Origin: JAVBKV01 sp031553885
Lineage (GTDB): Bacteria > Bacteroidota > Bacteroidia > Bacteroidales > Azobacteroidaceae
Assembly (NCBI GenBank): GCA_031553885.1
Contig: JAVBKV010000042.1
Span: forward strand, 1 to 39,197
DNA: 39,197 nt
Direction: 5' to 3'
Both the position numbers and the translations under genes were made by a program. Below the pieces are notes generated by a model. It had not been told where the DNA came from. It saw only the letters and a program-made list of their open reading frames with translations, and did not search any database. This document shows positions 32,420 to 39,197 of this stretch, piece by piece. Within the stretch, counting starts at the first letter, position 1. Every line of letters begins with the position of its first letter.

Positions 32420-32920
32420 TTATTTTTCAGAAGGATATTGCGTAATGCTAAGCAGTTCCACTTCAAAAACCAGGGTAGAATAAGCCGGGATCGATTGATA
32501 AGCCGAAGAGCCATAACCTAAGTACCAGGGAATCCATATTTCCCATTTATCTCCCACTACCATCTTCTGAAGAGCAACGGAAAAGCCCCTGGCTACTCCG
32601 TCCAAAGCAAATTCAGCCGGCACATCCGTAATACTGGTTCCATAATCGAAAACGGAACCATTGTAGTAAGTTCCTTTATAGTAAACTTTTACTTTACTGG
32701 TTTGCAACGGATTTTCCGTGCCGGTTCCGGATTGGATCACTTTATGATAAACCGTACTCGGTCCACCGGGTATCGTTACCGGAGAATAATCCGGATTAGC
32801 TGCTATCTCACTAAAAGCAGCCTCATTGGTATCTCTCCACTCATTGTCATCGTCGTCTTTACAAGAAGCAAAAGAGAGGGTCAGTACGGCCAGCAACGTT
32901 AAATACACTAATTTTTTCAT
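32420..32920 (-). CDS. FKBP-type peptidyl-prolyl isomerase lipoprotein
   Basis: I place the start at 32920 (MKKLVYLTLLAVLTLSFASC, a lipoprotein signal with the modified Cys20) rather than 30 bp upstream, giving 166 aa. The FKBP domain covers about residues 65-160: KVKVYYKGTYYNGSVFD, VARGFSVALQKMVVGDKWEIWIP, then GYGSS, IPAYSTLVFEVELL. It catalyses proline cis-trans isomerisation and probably helps fold exported proteins. The serine-rich YGSSAYQSIPAYS loop replaces the usual YG..G..IP.NS. It lies between lemA (33 bp) and the S9 peptidase (22 bp) in one operon. Confidence 0.9.
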   Translation of the reverse strand: MKKLVYLTLLAVLTLSFASCKDDDDNEWRDTNEAAFSEIAANPDYSPVTIPGGPSTVYHKVIQSGTGTENPLQTSKVKVYYKGTYYNGSVFDYGTSITDVPAEFALDGVARGFSVALQKMVVGDKWEIWIPWYLGYGSSAYQSIPAYSTLVFEVELLSITQYPSEK

Positions 32921-32953
32921 TCTTTTTCTGTTTGTTATTAAATCGAACACCGC

Positions 32954-33544
32954 TTAAAACTTCACTTCAGGCGCTTTCTCAGCCCCTGCTTCCGCTTTGA
33001 AATACGGTTTGGCATTGAAACCGGACATTCCGGCAATAATATTGTTAGGGAACTTACGGATCAGGGTATTATAAGCCTGCGCCTGTTCATTGAAACGGGT
33101 GCGTTCGGTAGAGATCCGGTTTTCCGTTCCTTCCAGTTGAGCCTGTAAGTCCAGGAAGTTCTGATTGGCTTTCAAATCGGGATAAGCTTCCACACTCACC
33201 AGCAAACGGCTCAATGCAGAGCTCAATTCTCCCTGTGCAGCCTGAAACTGAGCCATAGTCTGTTCGTTCAGGTTGGTTGGATCAATTGTTACCTGAGTCG
33301 CTTTAGCACGGGCTTGCACTACACCTTCCAGGGTACTTTCCTCATGCGTGGCATAGCCTTTTACGGTGGCAACCAGGTTCGGGATCAGATCAGAACGACG
33401 CTGATACTGATTTTCCACATTCCCCCATTGAGCGGTAACAGCCTCATCCGCCTTTACAAGATTATTGTAGACCCCTGTATACCAGAAAAATACAATCGCA
33501 ACTAATGCAACAAGTACAATAATGATTATCAACGTTTTTTTCAT
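32954..33544 (-). CDS. lemA: LemA family protein
   Basis: This 196-aa protein has one N-terminal membrane helix (residues about 4-22) followed by a helical bundle with the LemA family marks: YNNLVKADEAVTAQWGNVENQYQRR, DLIPNLVATVKGYATHE, LSRLLVSVEAYPDLKANQNF and YNTLIRKFPNNIIAG. Function is not well defined; the family is linked to the cell envelope. The start overlaps the glycyl-tRNA synthetase stop as ATGA, so it is translationally coupled to that gene. Confidence 0.93.
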   Translation of the reverse strand: MKKTLIIIIVLVALVAIVFFWYTGVYNNLVKADEAVTAQWGNVENQYQRRSDLIPNLVATVKGYATHEESTLEGVVQARAKATQVTIDPTNLNEQTMAQFQAAQGELSSALSRLLVSVEAYPDLKANQNFLDLQAQLEGTENRISTERTRFNEQAQAYNTLIRKFPNNIIAGMSGFNAKPYFKAEAGAEKAPEVKF

Positions 33545-35091
33545 GATTCAACGATTTGTTTTAATAAATTTTTCGTACTGACTTTTTCCGTAATAATTTG
33601 CCGGAGTTCCGCGATAGGCACCCGTTCCTGCTGCATGGTATCCCGGTAACGGATCGTGACACATTGGTCGTTCAGACTGTCGTAGTCGACCGTCACGCAA
33701 TAAGGAGTACCGATTGCATCCTGACGGCGGTACCGTTTTCCGACCGTATCTTTTTCATCGTACTGACAATTGAATTCAAATTTCAACTCATCCATGATCT
33801 CCCGGGCTTTTTCGGGCAATCCGTCTTTTTTCACGAGTGGTAATACGGCCAGTTTAACCGGAGCCAAAGCGGGAGGTAATTTCAATACCACCCGGGTATC
33901 GCCGCCTTCCAGGGTTTCTTCACAATACGATCCGGCCATAATACTCAAGAACATACGGTCTACTCCAATGGAAGTCTCAACCACATACGGAACATACGAT
34001 TGATTCAGTTCCGGATCAAAATACTGAATTTTCTTTCCGGAATATTTTTCATGACTGCTCAGGTCAAAGTCGGTACGGGAGTGGATTCCTTCCACTTCCT
34101 TGAATCCGAAAGGCATTTCAAATTCGATATCGGTAGCAGCATTGGCATAGTGAGCAAGTTTATCGTGATCGTGAAAACGGTATTTCTGATCTCCCAGGCC
34201 CAGGGATTTATGCCATTTCATACGGGTTTCCTTCCATTTTTTGAACCATTCGAGTTCTTCACCGGGACGTACGAAAAACTGCATTTCCATCTGTTCGAAT
34301 TCCCGCATACGGAATACGAACTGCCGGGCAACGATCTCATTCCGGAAAGCCTTGCCTATCTGGGCAATACCGAAAGGAACTTTCATCCGTCCGCTTTTTT
34401 GTACATTCAGGAAGTTGACAAAAATACCCTGAGCGGTTTCAGGACGAAGGTATATTTTGGTGGCCCCGTCGACCGTAGAGCCCATTTCTGTAGCAAACAT
34501 GAGGTTAAACTGCCGGACCTCCGTCCAGTTTTTTGTTCCCGAAATCGGACATACGATTTCGTAATCGATAATGATCTGACGCAACTCTTCCAGGTTGTTA
34601 TCGTTCAATGCTTTAGCGAAACGGTTGTGCAATTCTTCCATTTTCGCTTTGTTTTCCAGTACACGCGGATTAGTTTCCCGGAACATCTGCTCGTCAAAGG
34701 AATCTCCGAAACGTTTGGCCGCTTTTTCGACTTCTTTGTTAATTTTATCTTCATATTTGGCCATTTGTTCTTCAATCAGAACATCGGCGCGGTATCTTTT
34801 TTTAGAATCTTTGTTATCGATAAGGGGATCGTTGAACGCATCCACGTGACCGGAAGCCTTCCAGATCGTCGGATGCATGAAAATGGCAGAATCGATTCCA
34901 ACCACATTTTCATTCAACAGGGTCATGCTGTCCCACCAGTATTTTTTGATGTTATTTTTAAGTTCGACTCCGTTTTGTCCGTAATCATAGACGGCTCCCA
35001 GTCCATCGTATATTTCCGAAGAAGGGAATACAAAACCATATTCTTTACAATGAGAGACTAATTTTTTAAAAACATCTTCTTGCTGTGCCAT
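33541..35091 (-). CDS. glyS: Glycyl-tRNA synthetase (alpha2, class II)
   Basis: This 516-aa enzyme is the single-chain, eukaryote/Gram-positive-like type of glycyl-tRNA synthetase, as usual in Bacteroidetes, not the alpha2beta2 type. The catalytic core has YGFVFPSSEIYDGL near the N-terminus, YLRPETAQGIFVNF, FGIAQIGKAFRNEI, FRMREFEQMEMQFF and ETSIGVDRMFL. The C-terminal anticodon-binding domain starts near residue 410 (APVKLAVLPL). It attaches glycine to tRNA-Gly in the cytoplasm. It leads the operon glyS-lemA-FKBP-S9. No T-box or other leader is evident in the 167-bp gap upstream. Confidence 0.96.
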   Translation of the reverse strand: MAQQEDVFKKLVSHCKEYGFVFPSSEIYDGLGAVYDYGQNGVELKNNIKKYWWDSMTLLNENVVGIDSAIFMHPTIWKASGHVDAFNDPLIDNKDSKKRYRADVLIEEQMAKYEDKINKEVEKAAKRFGDSFDEQMFRETNPRVLENKAKMEELHNRFAKALNDNNLEELRQIIIDYEIVCPISGTKNWTEVRQFNLMFATEMGSTVDGATKIYLRPETAQGIFVNFLNVQKSGRMKVPFGIAQIGKAFRNEIVARQFVFRMREFEQMEMQFFVRPGEELEWFKKWKETRMKWHKSLGLGDQKYRFHDHDKLAHYANAATDIEFEMPFGFKEVEGIHSRTDFDLSSHEKYSGKKIQYFDPELNQSYVPYVVETSIGVDRMFLSIMAGSYCEETLEGGDTRVVLKLPPALAPVKLAVLPLVKKDGLPEKAREIMDELKFEFNCQYDEKDTVGKRYRRQDAIGTPYCVTVDYDSLNDQCVTIRYRDTMQQERVPIAELRQIITEKVSTKNLLKQIVES

Positions 35092-35180
35092 AGATTAGTT
35101 TGTTACGACTTGTAGTTATTCTTTCGATTTCGCTTGCAAAGTAAGCTATTTTTTTCAAAATAACGGTATTAAATAAACAT

Positions 35181-35214
35181 AAAAAAAGACGGCGGAACTC
35201 ACGTTCAACCGTCT
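35181..35214 (-). terminator. Intrinsic terminator of the sigma/anti-sigma/DUF4252 operon
   Basis: The minus strand reads AGACGG TT GAAC GTGA GTTC CG CCGTCT then seven T. It is a two-part stem with a small internal loop and a GNRA-type tetraloop, about 45 bp after the DUF4252 stop. Confidence 0.8.
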
Positions 35215-35258
35215 CTTACCGTTTTAATCAAAAAAGTTAGTTTAAAAAGAAATAGTAT

Positions 35259-35777
35259 TTAAGAATTTTTTGTGACCGATCCGAGTTTCTCAAGTCCCTT
35301 GATATTCAACGTCCCGGCACATTTTGCCAATGTCTTGATATTAATTTTGCCATTCAAAGCAATCATACTGAATCCCTTCGCTCCATTCGTAATCAGAACA
35401 AGTTCTTTAACAACATCTTTCGATTCCTTCACCACAACAATTGTCTGCTCATCATTCTCTTTGGAAGAAAGAATTTCTTCAAATCCCTTGCTTTTGGAAA
35501 GCAGCTCCTGGGCTGTTTTATAGTATTCCGGACTCAGATCCGGGTCTTTGGAAGAAACGATGCGGATGTTTTCCAATCCTTTGATAACTTCCATCAAATC
35601 CGGATTATCCGAACTCAGTGTACCCATCATTTCGAACATTTTCTTTCCTATCGAAACGATCTCCAGGCTTTCGTCTTTTGTATACTTTTCAACAAAAGCA
35701 TTGACCACGTCCTGGGCTGAAACCGGAATTACCAAAAAAGCAATCCACAATGTCAGCATTATTTTTTTAATTTTCAT
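35259..35777 (-). CDS. DUF4252 family exported protein
   Basis: I place the start at ATG 35777 (MKIKKIMLTLWIAFLVIPVSAQ, a signal peptide) because the longer frame would need a TTG. This gives 172 aa. The mature part (VVNAFVEKYTKDESLEIVSIGKKMFEMM, then FSMIALNGKINIKTLA near the end) matches the DUF4252 family common beside ECF sigma factors in Bacteroidetes. Function unknown. The start overlaps the anti-sigma-like gene by 11 bp, so the two are coupled. The protein is probably a periplasmic output or sensor component of the sigma system. Confidence 0.8.
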   Translation of the reverse strand: MKIKKIMLTLWIAFLVIPVSAQDVVNAFVEKYTKDESLEIVSIGKKMFEMMGTLSSDNPDLMEVIKGLENIRIVSSKDPDLSPEYYKTAQELLSKSKGFEEILSSKENDEQTIVVVKESKDVVKELVLITNGAKGFSMIALNGKINIKTLAKCAGTLNIKGLEKLGSVTKNS

Positions 35778-36255
35778 CTTCAATTTCCTTTTCTTTAGCG
35801 TTTTGATCCTGAACCGAATCGGTTGTATCTTCCTGGTTAAACAAATCCTGAGCCTTCATCAGGGAAAGGGAAACAATTCCCAGCGCTTCCTGCGTTTCTT
35901 TCATCGCTTCTTCCGGATCAGTGTAGGTTTCTGAAAAAACTTTTTCCATGTATTCCTGTTGTTCGTAATGGGTATAAAACCCGATACCCACAGAAAGCAA
36001 CAGCAAAACAGAAGCCGCTACCCGGATCCAGTGATAAAACTGAACAGATACAGGTTTCTGCATACGGGTTTTCAGTTGCTTCTCCGCTTTGATTTCCGAT
36101 TGCTTAATTTTCCAAACAAACAGGGATCGATACGCTTTCAGGTTTTCAGGAACGGAATCCCCTGAAAAAAACGAACGCAATTCCTGTTCTTCTTCGCAGG
36201 AAGTTTCGCATTGCCAGTAGCGTTCTAATAAACGATCGATATCTTTTGCTTCCAT
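35767..36255 (-). CDS. Anti-sigma-factor-like membrane protein
   Basis: This 162-aa protein has an N-terminal cytoplasmic part (MEAKDIDRLLERYWQCETSCEEEQELRSFF, about 75 residues), one membrane helix (about 78-96, VAASVLLLLSVGIGFYTHY) and an acidic periplasmic tail. It lacks a classical zinc-binding HxxxCxxC motif but has the usual topology and position of a Bacteroidetes anti-sigma factor. It starts directly after the sigma gene stop (36256) and overlaps DUF4252. It most likely holds the adjacent sigma factor inactive until an envelope signal arrives. Confidence 0.7.
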   Translation of the reverse strand: MEAKDIDRLLERYWQCETSCEEEQELRSFFSGDSVPENLKAYRSLFVWKIKQSEIKAEKQLKTRMQKPVSVQFYHWIRVAASVLLLLSVGIGFYTHYEQQEYMEKVFSETYTDPEEAMKETQEALGIVSLSLMKAQDLFNQEDTTDSVQDQNAKEKEIEDEN

Positions 36256-36756
36256 TTATTTATTATTCCGGTTGAAATATTCTTTTATTTTCTGCCGGGC
36301 CCTGAACAAATTCACTTTTACCTGCTCTTCCGAAATGTTCATTATCCCTGCTATTTCCTTGTAACTCATATTCTCTACATCCCTTAACTGGAAAACTGTC
36401 CGTTGTTTTTCCGGCAACCGGCCGACCAGTTCTCCGATCATGGACAGTTGCTCTCTTCTCTCCAGGACATCCTGAGCATCATCCGCTTCTTCAGGAAAAT
36501 CGAAGCGTTCAGGCATCTGCTCCAACTGATTCTCCTTCATGGAAATTTTGTCAATGGCGATGTTCCGTATCGACCGCAAGCAGTAACCTTCCATATTGCC
36601 GATCTTATCCCACTCTTCCTTTTTCCGCCAAACATTAAGCATTGTATCCTGCACGACGTCTTCGGCATCCTGCTTGTTTCCTGTAATGCTCAAGGCTAAA
36701 CGAAATAACTTGTCTGCAAGCGGCAATATATTGTTTTTAAACTTGTCAGGCCTCAT
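36256..36756 (-). CDS. ECF-type RNA polymerase sigma factor
   Basis: This 166-aa sigma-70 family protein has region 2 (NKQDAEDVVQDTMLNVWRKK, about residues 26-46) and region 4 (LPEKQRTVFQLRDVENMSYK, then EIAGIMNISEEQVKVNLFRAR, about 113-155), separated by a short linker, with no region 1 or 3. This is the ECF type. It is followed without a gap by an anti-sigma-like gene. The promoter box at 36805-36812 fits the primary sigma factor; no obvious autoregulatory ECF promoter was recognised. Confidence 0.92.
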   Translation of the reverse strand: MRPDKFKNNILPLADKLFRLALSITGNKQDAEDVVQDTMLNVWRKKEEWDKIGNMEGYCLRSIRNIAIDKISMKENQLEQMPERFDFPEEADDAQDVLERREQLSMIGELVGRLPEKQRTVFQLRDVENMSYKEIAGIMNISEEQVKVNLFRARQKIKEYFNRNNK

Positions 36757-36804
36757 CTTCTGTTTAAATGACGGTCATGAAAAAAGAAAGTTACACTCCG
36801 GTTG

Positions 36805-36812
36805 CAAATTTA
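36805..36812 (-). promoter_or_regulatory. -7 promoter box (TAAATTTG) for the sigma operon
   Basis: The minus strand reads TAAATTTG, matching TAnnTTTG, 48 bp upstream of the sigma factor ATG in the divergent spacer with queD. Confidence 0.45.
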
Positions 36813-36842
36813 TTTATTTTTTCGGGGAGAGAAAATTATTCG

Positions 36843-36850
36843 TACCTTTG
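36843..36850 (+). promoter_or_regulatory. -7 promoter box (TACCTTTG) for queD-queE-rnz
   Basis: The plus strand reads TACCTTTG 28 bp upstream of the queD ATG at 36879. Because it lies inside the longer open frame from 36768, it decides the queD start: transcription begins near 36857, after the earlier start codons. Confidence 0.6.
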
Positions 36851-36878
36851 CATATCATTGAATGTTGTTCAAAAACAG

Positions 36879-37232
36879 ATGTATAAAATAAGCAAACAAT
36901 TTTCTTTTTCGGCTTCTCACATCCTGAATAAGTTGTGCGACGGCCATCCCTGTGCACGAATGCATGGACATAATTACGTGGTGACCGTTCACCTCCGGGC
37001 AGAAGAGTTGGACGAATACGGATTTGTAAAAGATTACAGGGAGTTGGAACCTATAAAAAAATACATCGACGACATCCTGGATCATCGTCACCTGAACGAT
37101 ATTATTCCCCACCATCCCACGGCAGAAAATATCGCCCGTTTTCTTTATGAGATGTTTCATGCTGATTTTCCGGAGATGTACGCTGTAGAAGTCAGCGAGA
37201 CACCCAAAACAAGTGCAGTTTATGAACCTTAA
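36879..37232 (+). CDS. queD: 6-carboxy-5,6,7,8-tetrahydropterin synthase
   Basis: This 117-aa enzyme of the PTPS/QueD family converts dihydroneopterin triphosphate to 6-carboxytetrahydropterin in queuosine precursor synthesis. The zinc histidines are in FSASH and MHGHNY, and the catalytic cysteine is in HPCARMHGHNYVV. The glutamate near the C-terminus (VEVSETP) is also in place. I start at 36879 (MYKISKQFSFSASH), which has the normal family N-terminus. It overlaps queE by 11 bp. No preQ1 riboswitch is apparent in the short leader. Confidence 0.93.
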   Translation: MYKISKQFSFSASHILNKLCDGHPCARMHGHNYVVTVHLRAEELDEYGFVKDYRELEPIKKYIDDILDHRHLNDIIPHHPTAENIARFLYEMFHADFPEMYAVEVSETPKTSAVYEP

Positions 37233-37806
37233 TGTCAACGAAATCTTTTATTCGTTGCAGGGAGAGGGCGGACGCCAGGGAGAAGCATCCATCTTTATCC
37301 GCTTAACTCAGTGTAACCTTCGTTGCGATTTCTGCGATACCGATTTTGAGAACGGAACAGATATGACCGCAGAAGAAATTCTCGGGAAGATCCGTACCTG
37401 GCCGGCCCGATGGATTGTATGGACGGGAGGAGAGCCTATGTTACAGCTGAAAGACGAGATCCTGCTCTTTTTCAAAGAAAACGGATATCATCAGGCTATT
37501 GAAAGTAACGGATGCTTTCCGTTATCGGCGCTATTGGACTATACCGTCTGCAGTCCCAAGGGAAATGCTATATATGCAAAAAAAATCAATCCTGAAGTCA
37601 GCGAGATCCGGTTGCCGGTCCGTTCAGGAGATCCATTGCCAGAAAGATCCCTTTTACCAGATGCGATGCATTATTTCCTCAGTCCCGTTTTTGAATCCGA
37701 CCCGGAGAAAACCAAGCGTAATATTGCTTATTGTGTCGAACAAATCAAGCAGCATCCGGAATGGAAATTAAGTCTTCAAATGCATAAACTGATCGGTATC
37801 GAATAA
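37222..37806 (+). CDS. queE: 7-carboxy-7-deazaguanine synthase (radical SAM)
   Basis: I place the start at ATG 37222 (MNLNVNEIFYSLQGEG) rather than GTG 37213, giving 194 aa. QueE makes the deazaguanine ring, the step after QueD. The radical-SAM iron-sulfur cluster cysteines are Cys31, Cys35 and Cys38 in CNLRCDFCDTDF; WTGGEPMLQ is the SAM-binding motif. SLQGEG near the N-terminus is a QueE hallmark. It overlaps queD by 11 bp and rnz by one base (TAATG), so all three are coupled. QueC is not in the window. Confidence 0.94.
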   Translation: MNLNVNEIFYSLQGEGGRQGEASIFIRLTQCNLRCDFCDTDFENGTDMTAEEILGKIRTWPARWIVWTGGEPMLQLKDEILLFFKENGYHQAIESNGCFPLSALLDYTVCSPKGNAIYAKKINPEVSEIRLPVRSGDPLPERSLLPDAMHYFLSPVFESDPEKTKRNIAYCVEQIKQHPEWKLSLQMHKLIGIE

Positions 37807-38720
37807 TGGAACGTTTTGAGTTGAACATACTCGGTTGCGGTTCGGCACTTCCCACTACCCGCCATTTTGGAAGCTCACAGGTGATCAACCTCCGGGACAA
37901 GCTTTACATGATCGATTGCGGAGAGGGGGCACAGATCCAGTTCAGAAGCCTGCAACTGAATTTCAACCGGTTAAATCATATTTTCCTTTCCCATTTGCAC
38001 GGCGATCACTGTTTCGGGTTACCGGGATTACTTTCAACCCTGGGCCTTCTGGGAAGAAGCGGTGAACTGGTCATACATGCACAACCCGATGCAGAGCGGA
38101 TTTTCCAGCCTCTACTGAATTATTTCTGTAAGGAACTCCCCTACCCGGTACGATTCAATTCGTTCGATCCTTCGAAGCATAGTCTCATCCTGGAAGACCG
38201 GACCGTACGGGTCTATTCCATTCCCTTGAAACACCGGGTTCCCACTTGCGGATTCCTGTTTGAAGAAACTCCTAAAAGCCCACATATCATCCGTGAAATG
38301 ATTGATTTTTTCCAGGTTCCGGTCAGCCGGCTGGCAGCAATCAAAAACGGAGCGGATTTTGTAACATCCGAAGGAGAAGTAATCCCGAACAACCGGTTGA
38401 CCCGCCCGGCAGTTCCTCCAAAGAAATACGCTTATTGCTCAGATACCGCGTATTCAGAGAAGATTGTTCCGGTTATTGAAGGGGTTGATCTGCTTTATCA
38501 TGAGGCTACTTTCCGGGAAGAAGATATTGCGCGGGCCAAGGAAACCTTCCATTCATCGGCCAGACAGGCAGCACAGATCGCACAACAAGCCAAGGTAAAA
38601 CGATTGATGATCGGACATTTCTCCGCCCGCTATCCGGACACTTCCATTTTGCTGCAGGAAGCCCGGGAAATCTTTCCGGAGACCATTGTTGCCCGGGAAG
38701 GATTGACTGTCAGCATCTGA
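37806..38720 (+). CDS. rnz: Ribonuclease Z
   Basis: This 304-aa metallo-beta-lactamase-fold nuclease processes tRNA 3' ends. The metal-binding motif is HLHGDH (residues 63-68), with GCGSALPT at the N-terminus, YCSDTAY, LYHEATF and LMIGHFSARY toward the C-terminus, all as in the short RNase Z. Length is normal. The start shares its A with the queE stop. A tRNA-processing enzyme next to genes for a tRNA modification precursor makes a coherent tRNA-maturation operon. A MITE-like element starts 8 bp after the stop. Confidence 0.95.
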   Translation: MERFELNILGCGSALPTTRHFGSSQVINLRDKLYMIDCGEGAQIQFRSLQLNFNRLNHIFLSHLHGDHCFGLPGLLSTLGLLGRSGELVIHAQPDAERIFQPLLNYFCKELPYPVRFNSFDPSKHSLILEDRTVRVYSIPLKHRVPTCGFLFEETPKSPHIIREMIDFFQVPVSRLAAIKNGADFVTSEGEVIPNNRLTRPAVPPKKYAYCSDTAYSEKIVPVIEGVDLLYHEATFREEDIARAKETFHSSARQAAQIAQQAKVKRLMIGHFSARYPDTSILLQEAREIFPETIVAREGLTVSI

Positions 38721-38728
38721 TCATCGAT

Positions 38729-38836
38729 GAGGCTGTCTCACAATTAAAATTAACTCTTCGAGAATTGAATATTTGAGTTTAATCTCAGATAGGTATCTGA
38801 AGAAAAAAGTGTTAAAAATAATTGTGAGACAGCCTC
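38729..38836. mobile_element. 108-bp MITE-like element
   Basis: Perfect 17-bp terminal inverted repeats GAGGCTGTCTCACAATT occur at 38729-38745 and, inverted, at 38820-38836; with a few mismatches the match extends to about 26 bp. The centre is AT-rich and includes CAGATA-GG-TATCTG. There is no room for a gene. Ends of the form GAGGCTGTCTCA resemble those of IS1182-type elements, which may supply the transposase in trans; that link is inference. I see no clear target-site duplication. Confidence 0.7.
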
Positions 38837-39034
38837 CTGTTAATTCTAAATGCGTCCAGAGGGTGCGTTCTATATAGGCAGTGGCTCCAAGCCAGTCATA
38901 TCCGGTAGATTCAGATACATTTTCGGCGCAGAGCGCCAACATCTTCATAGCCGGGGTTCGAAGCGCAAGCGAGCCCCCGGACCGGAAGGGATGCAACACA
39001 AGCCAAACAGAGCTGCAGAGCAGCGACATTTTAA
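38837..39034. repeat. REP-like palindromic region next to a RAYT-type transposase
   Basis: This noncoding stretch is unusually GC-rich for the window and holds several short palindromes: TGGCT-CCA-AGCCA (38882-38894), GGCGC-AGA-GCGCC (38925-38937) and a longer imperfect stem CCGGGG/CCCCGG (38951-38980). It lies directly after the stop of an IS200-type transposase gene, the usual place for the REP-like palindromes such enzymes recognise. Confidence 0.55.
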
Positions 39035-39197
39035 TCATTCATTGACCCAATGCAATAGATATTTCTCATCGTATGCTATCTTTGCTTTTTGAAGAAAATC
39101 CAGAAATTCTTCCTTAAACAACCGTTTCTTATGGTGTTCGCCCTGATTCATAATATATCGTACCACATTATCAATCTGAGATTGGGAATAACTAAAA
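39035..39197 (-). CDS. IS200/REP-associated (Y1) transposase, C-terminal part only
   Basis: The minus strand encodes about 53 residues up to a stop at 39035; the rest of the gene is beyond the right edge. Visible sequence: FSYSQSQIDNVVRYIMNQGE, then HHKKRLFKEEFLDFLQK and DEKYLLHWVNE. This is the typical C-terminal end of the Y1-type single-strand transposases (IS200/REP-associated tyrosine transposases), in which NQxEHHKK follows the catalytic tyrosine helix. The HUH motif and nucleophilic tyrosine are outside the window or just at its edge, so activity cannot be judged. Confidence 0.8.
   Translation of the reverse strand, partial: FSYSQSQIDNVVRYIMNQGEHHKKRLFKEEFLDFLQKAKIAYDEKYLLHWVNE

Noticed and set aside
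34000..35061. Plus-strand open frame of 353 codons opposite glyS
   Set aside because: Antisense to the glycyl-tRNA synthetase; no domain, no start signals.
35778..35783. TTG start for the DUF4252 gene
   Set aside because: The ATG at 35777 gives a normal signal peptide and needs no rare start codon.
36768..36878. Longer N-terminus for QueD
   Set aside because: The extra 37 residues are not part of the family and precede the promoter box at 36843-36850.
38721..39038. 105-codon minus-strand open frame over the MITE and REP-like region
   Set aside because: It runs through both inverted repeats and shows no family features; the real minus-strand gene here is the transposase end in another frame.
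1..39197. tRNA genes, rRNA genes and CRISPR arrays
   Set aside because: Looked for by eye. No regularly spaced repeats with unique spacers and no tRNA- or rRNA-like segments were noticed; the tandem GGAGAAT units have no spacers.

Overview
This window comes from a chromosome of the order Bacteroidales. The evidence is a mix of family content and expression signals: DUF4494, DUF4252, an alpha2-type glycyl-tRNA synthetase followed by lemA, an ECF sigma/anti-sigma pair, a DPP5-like S9 peptidase, TonB-dependent uptake, no Shine-Dalgarno sequences, and repeated TAnnTTTG -7 promoter boxes. A C-terminal type IX secretion (T9SS) sorting domain implies a T9SS-bearing lineage such as Parabacteroides or the Odoribacteraceae. 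That placement is inference; I cannot name the species.

Layout. 1-3229: edge of a first Rhs/T9SS module, with a ~1000-aa SpvB/YD-repeat shell protein (call it A) followed by the start of a T9SS-associated protein (B). 3581-8954: an AmpG/RhtX-like MFS permease, a TonB-dependent receptor, an AraC regulator and a dihydroorotate-dehydrogenase-like protein, probably a regulated uptake locus. 9039-12284: housekeeping genes yggS, DUF4494, engB and a divergent CNNM/CorC protein. 12251-12367: a candidate small RNA with its own promoter and intrinsic terminator. 12474-15076: tryptophanase next to a divergent dicarboxylate/amino-acid symporter. 15208-17210: a K/E/Q-rich exported coiled-coil protein and a serine-type sulfatase. 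17344-29963: a large polymorphic-toxin locus. 30256-35091: glyS-lemA-FKBP-S9 peptidase operon. 35259-36756: ECF sigma, anti-sigma and DUF4252 operon. 36879-38720: queD-queE-rnz operon. 38729-39197: a MITE-like element, REP-like palindromes and the 3' end of an IS200-type (RAYT-like) transposase.

The main system, on the minus strand, reads: B (T9SS C-terminal sorting domain), then C (Rhs repeats, Rhs core, and a ~200-aa variable tip with JAB/JAMM-like metal-binding residues), then an ATGA-coupled lipoprotein that is the likely cognate immunity protein. A ~4.8-kb, very AT-rich array follows, holding three paralogous lipoproteins, other small exported proteins, broken lipoproteins, a displaced toxin tail with its own overlapping downstream gene, and several palindromic repeats. 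The array ends with a second A-type protein. A resembles the N-terminal half of a TcB/SpvB shell and C the C-terminal half plus payload, so A+C could form a split toxin cocoon and B could link it to T9SS export. The module appears twice in the window (A-B at the left edge; B-C-immunity-A in the middle), which argues that the three-gene set is a recurrent unit.
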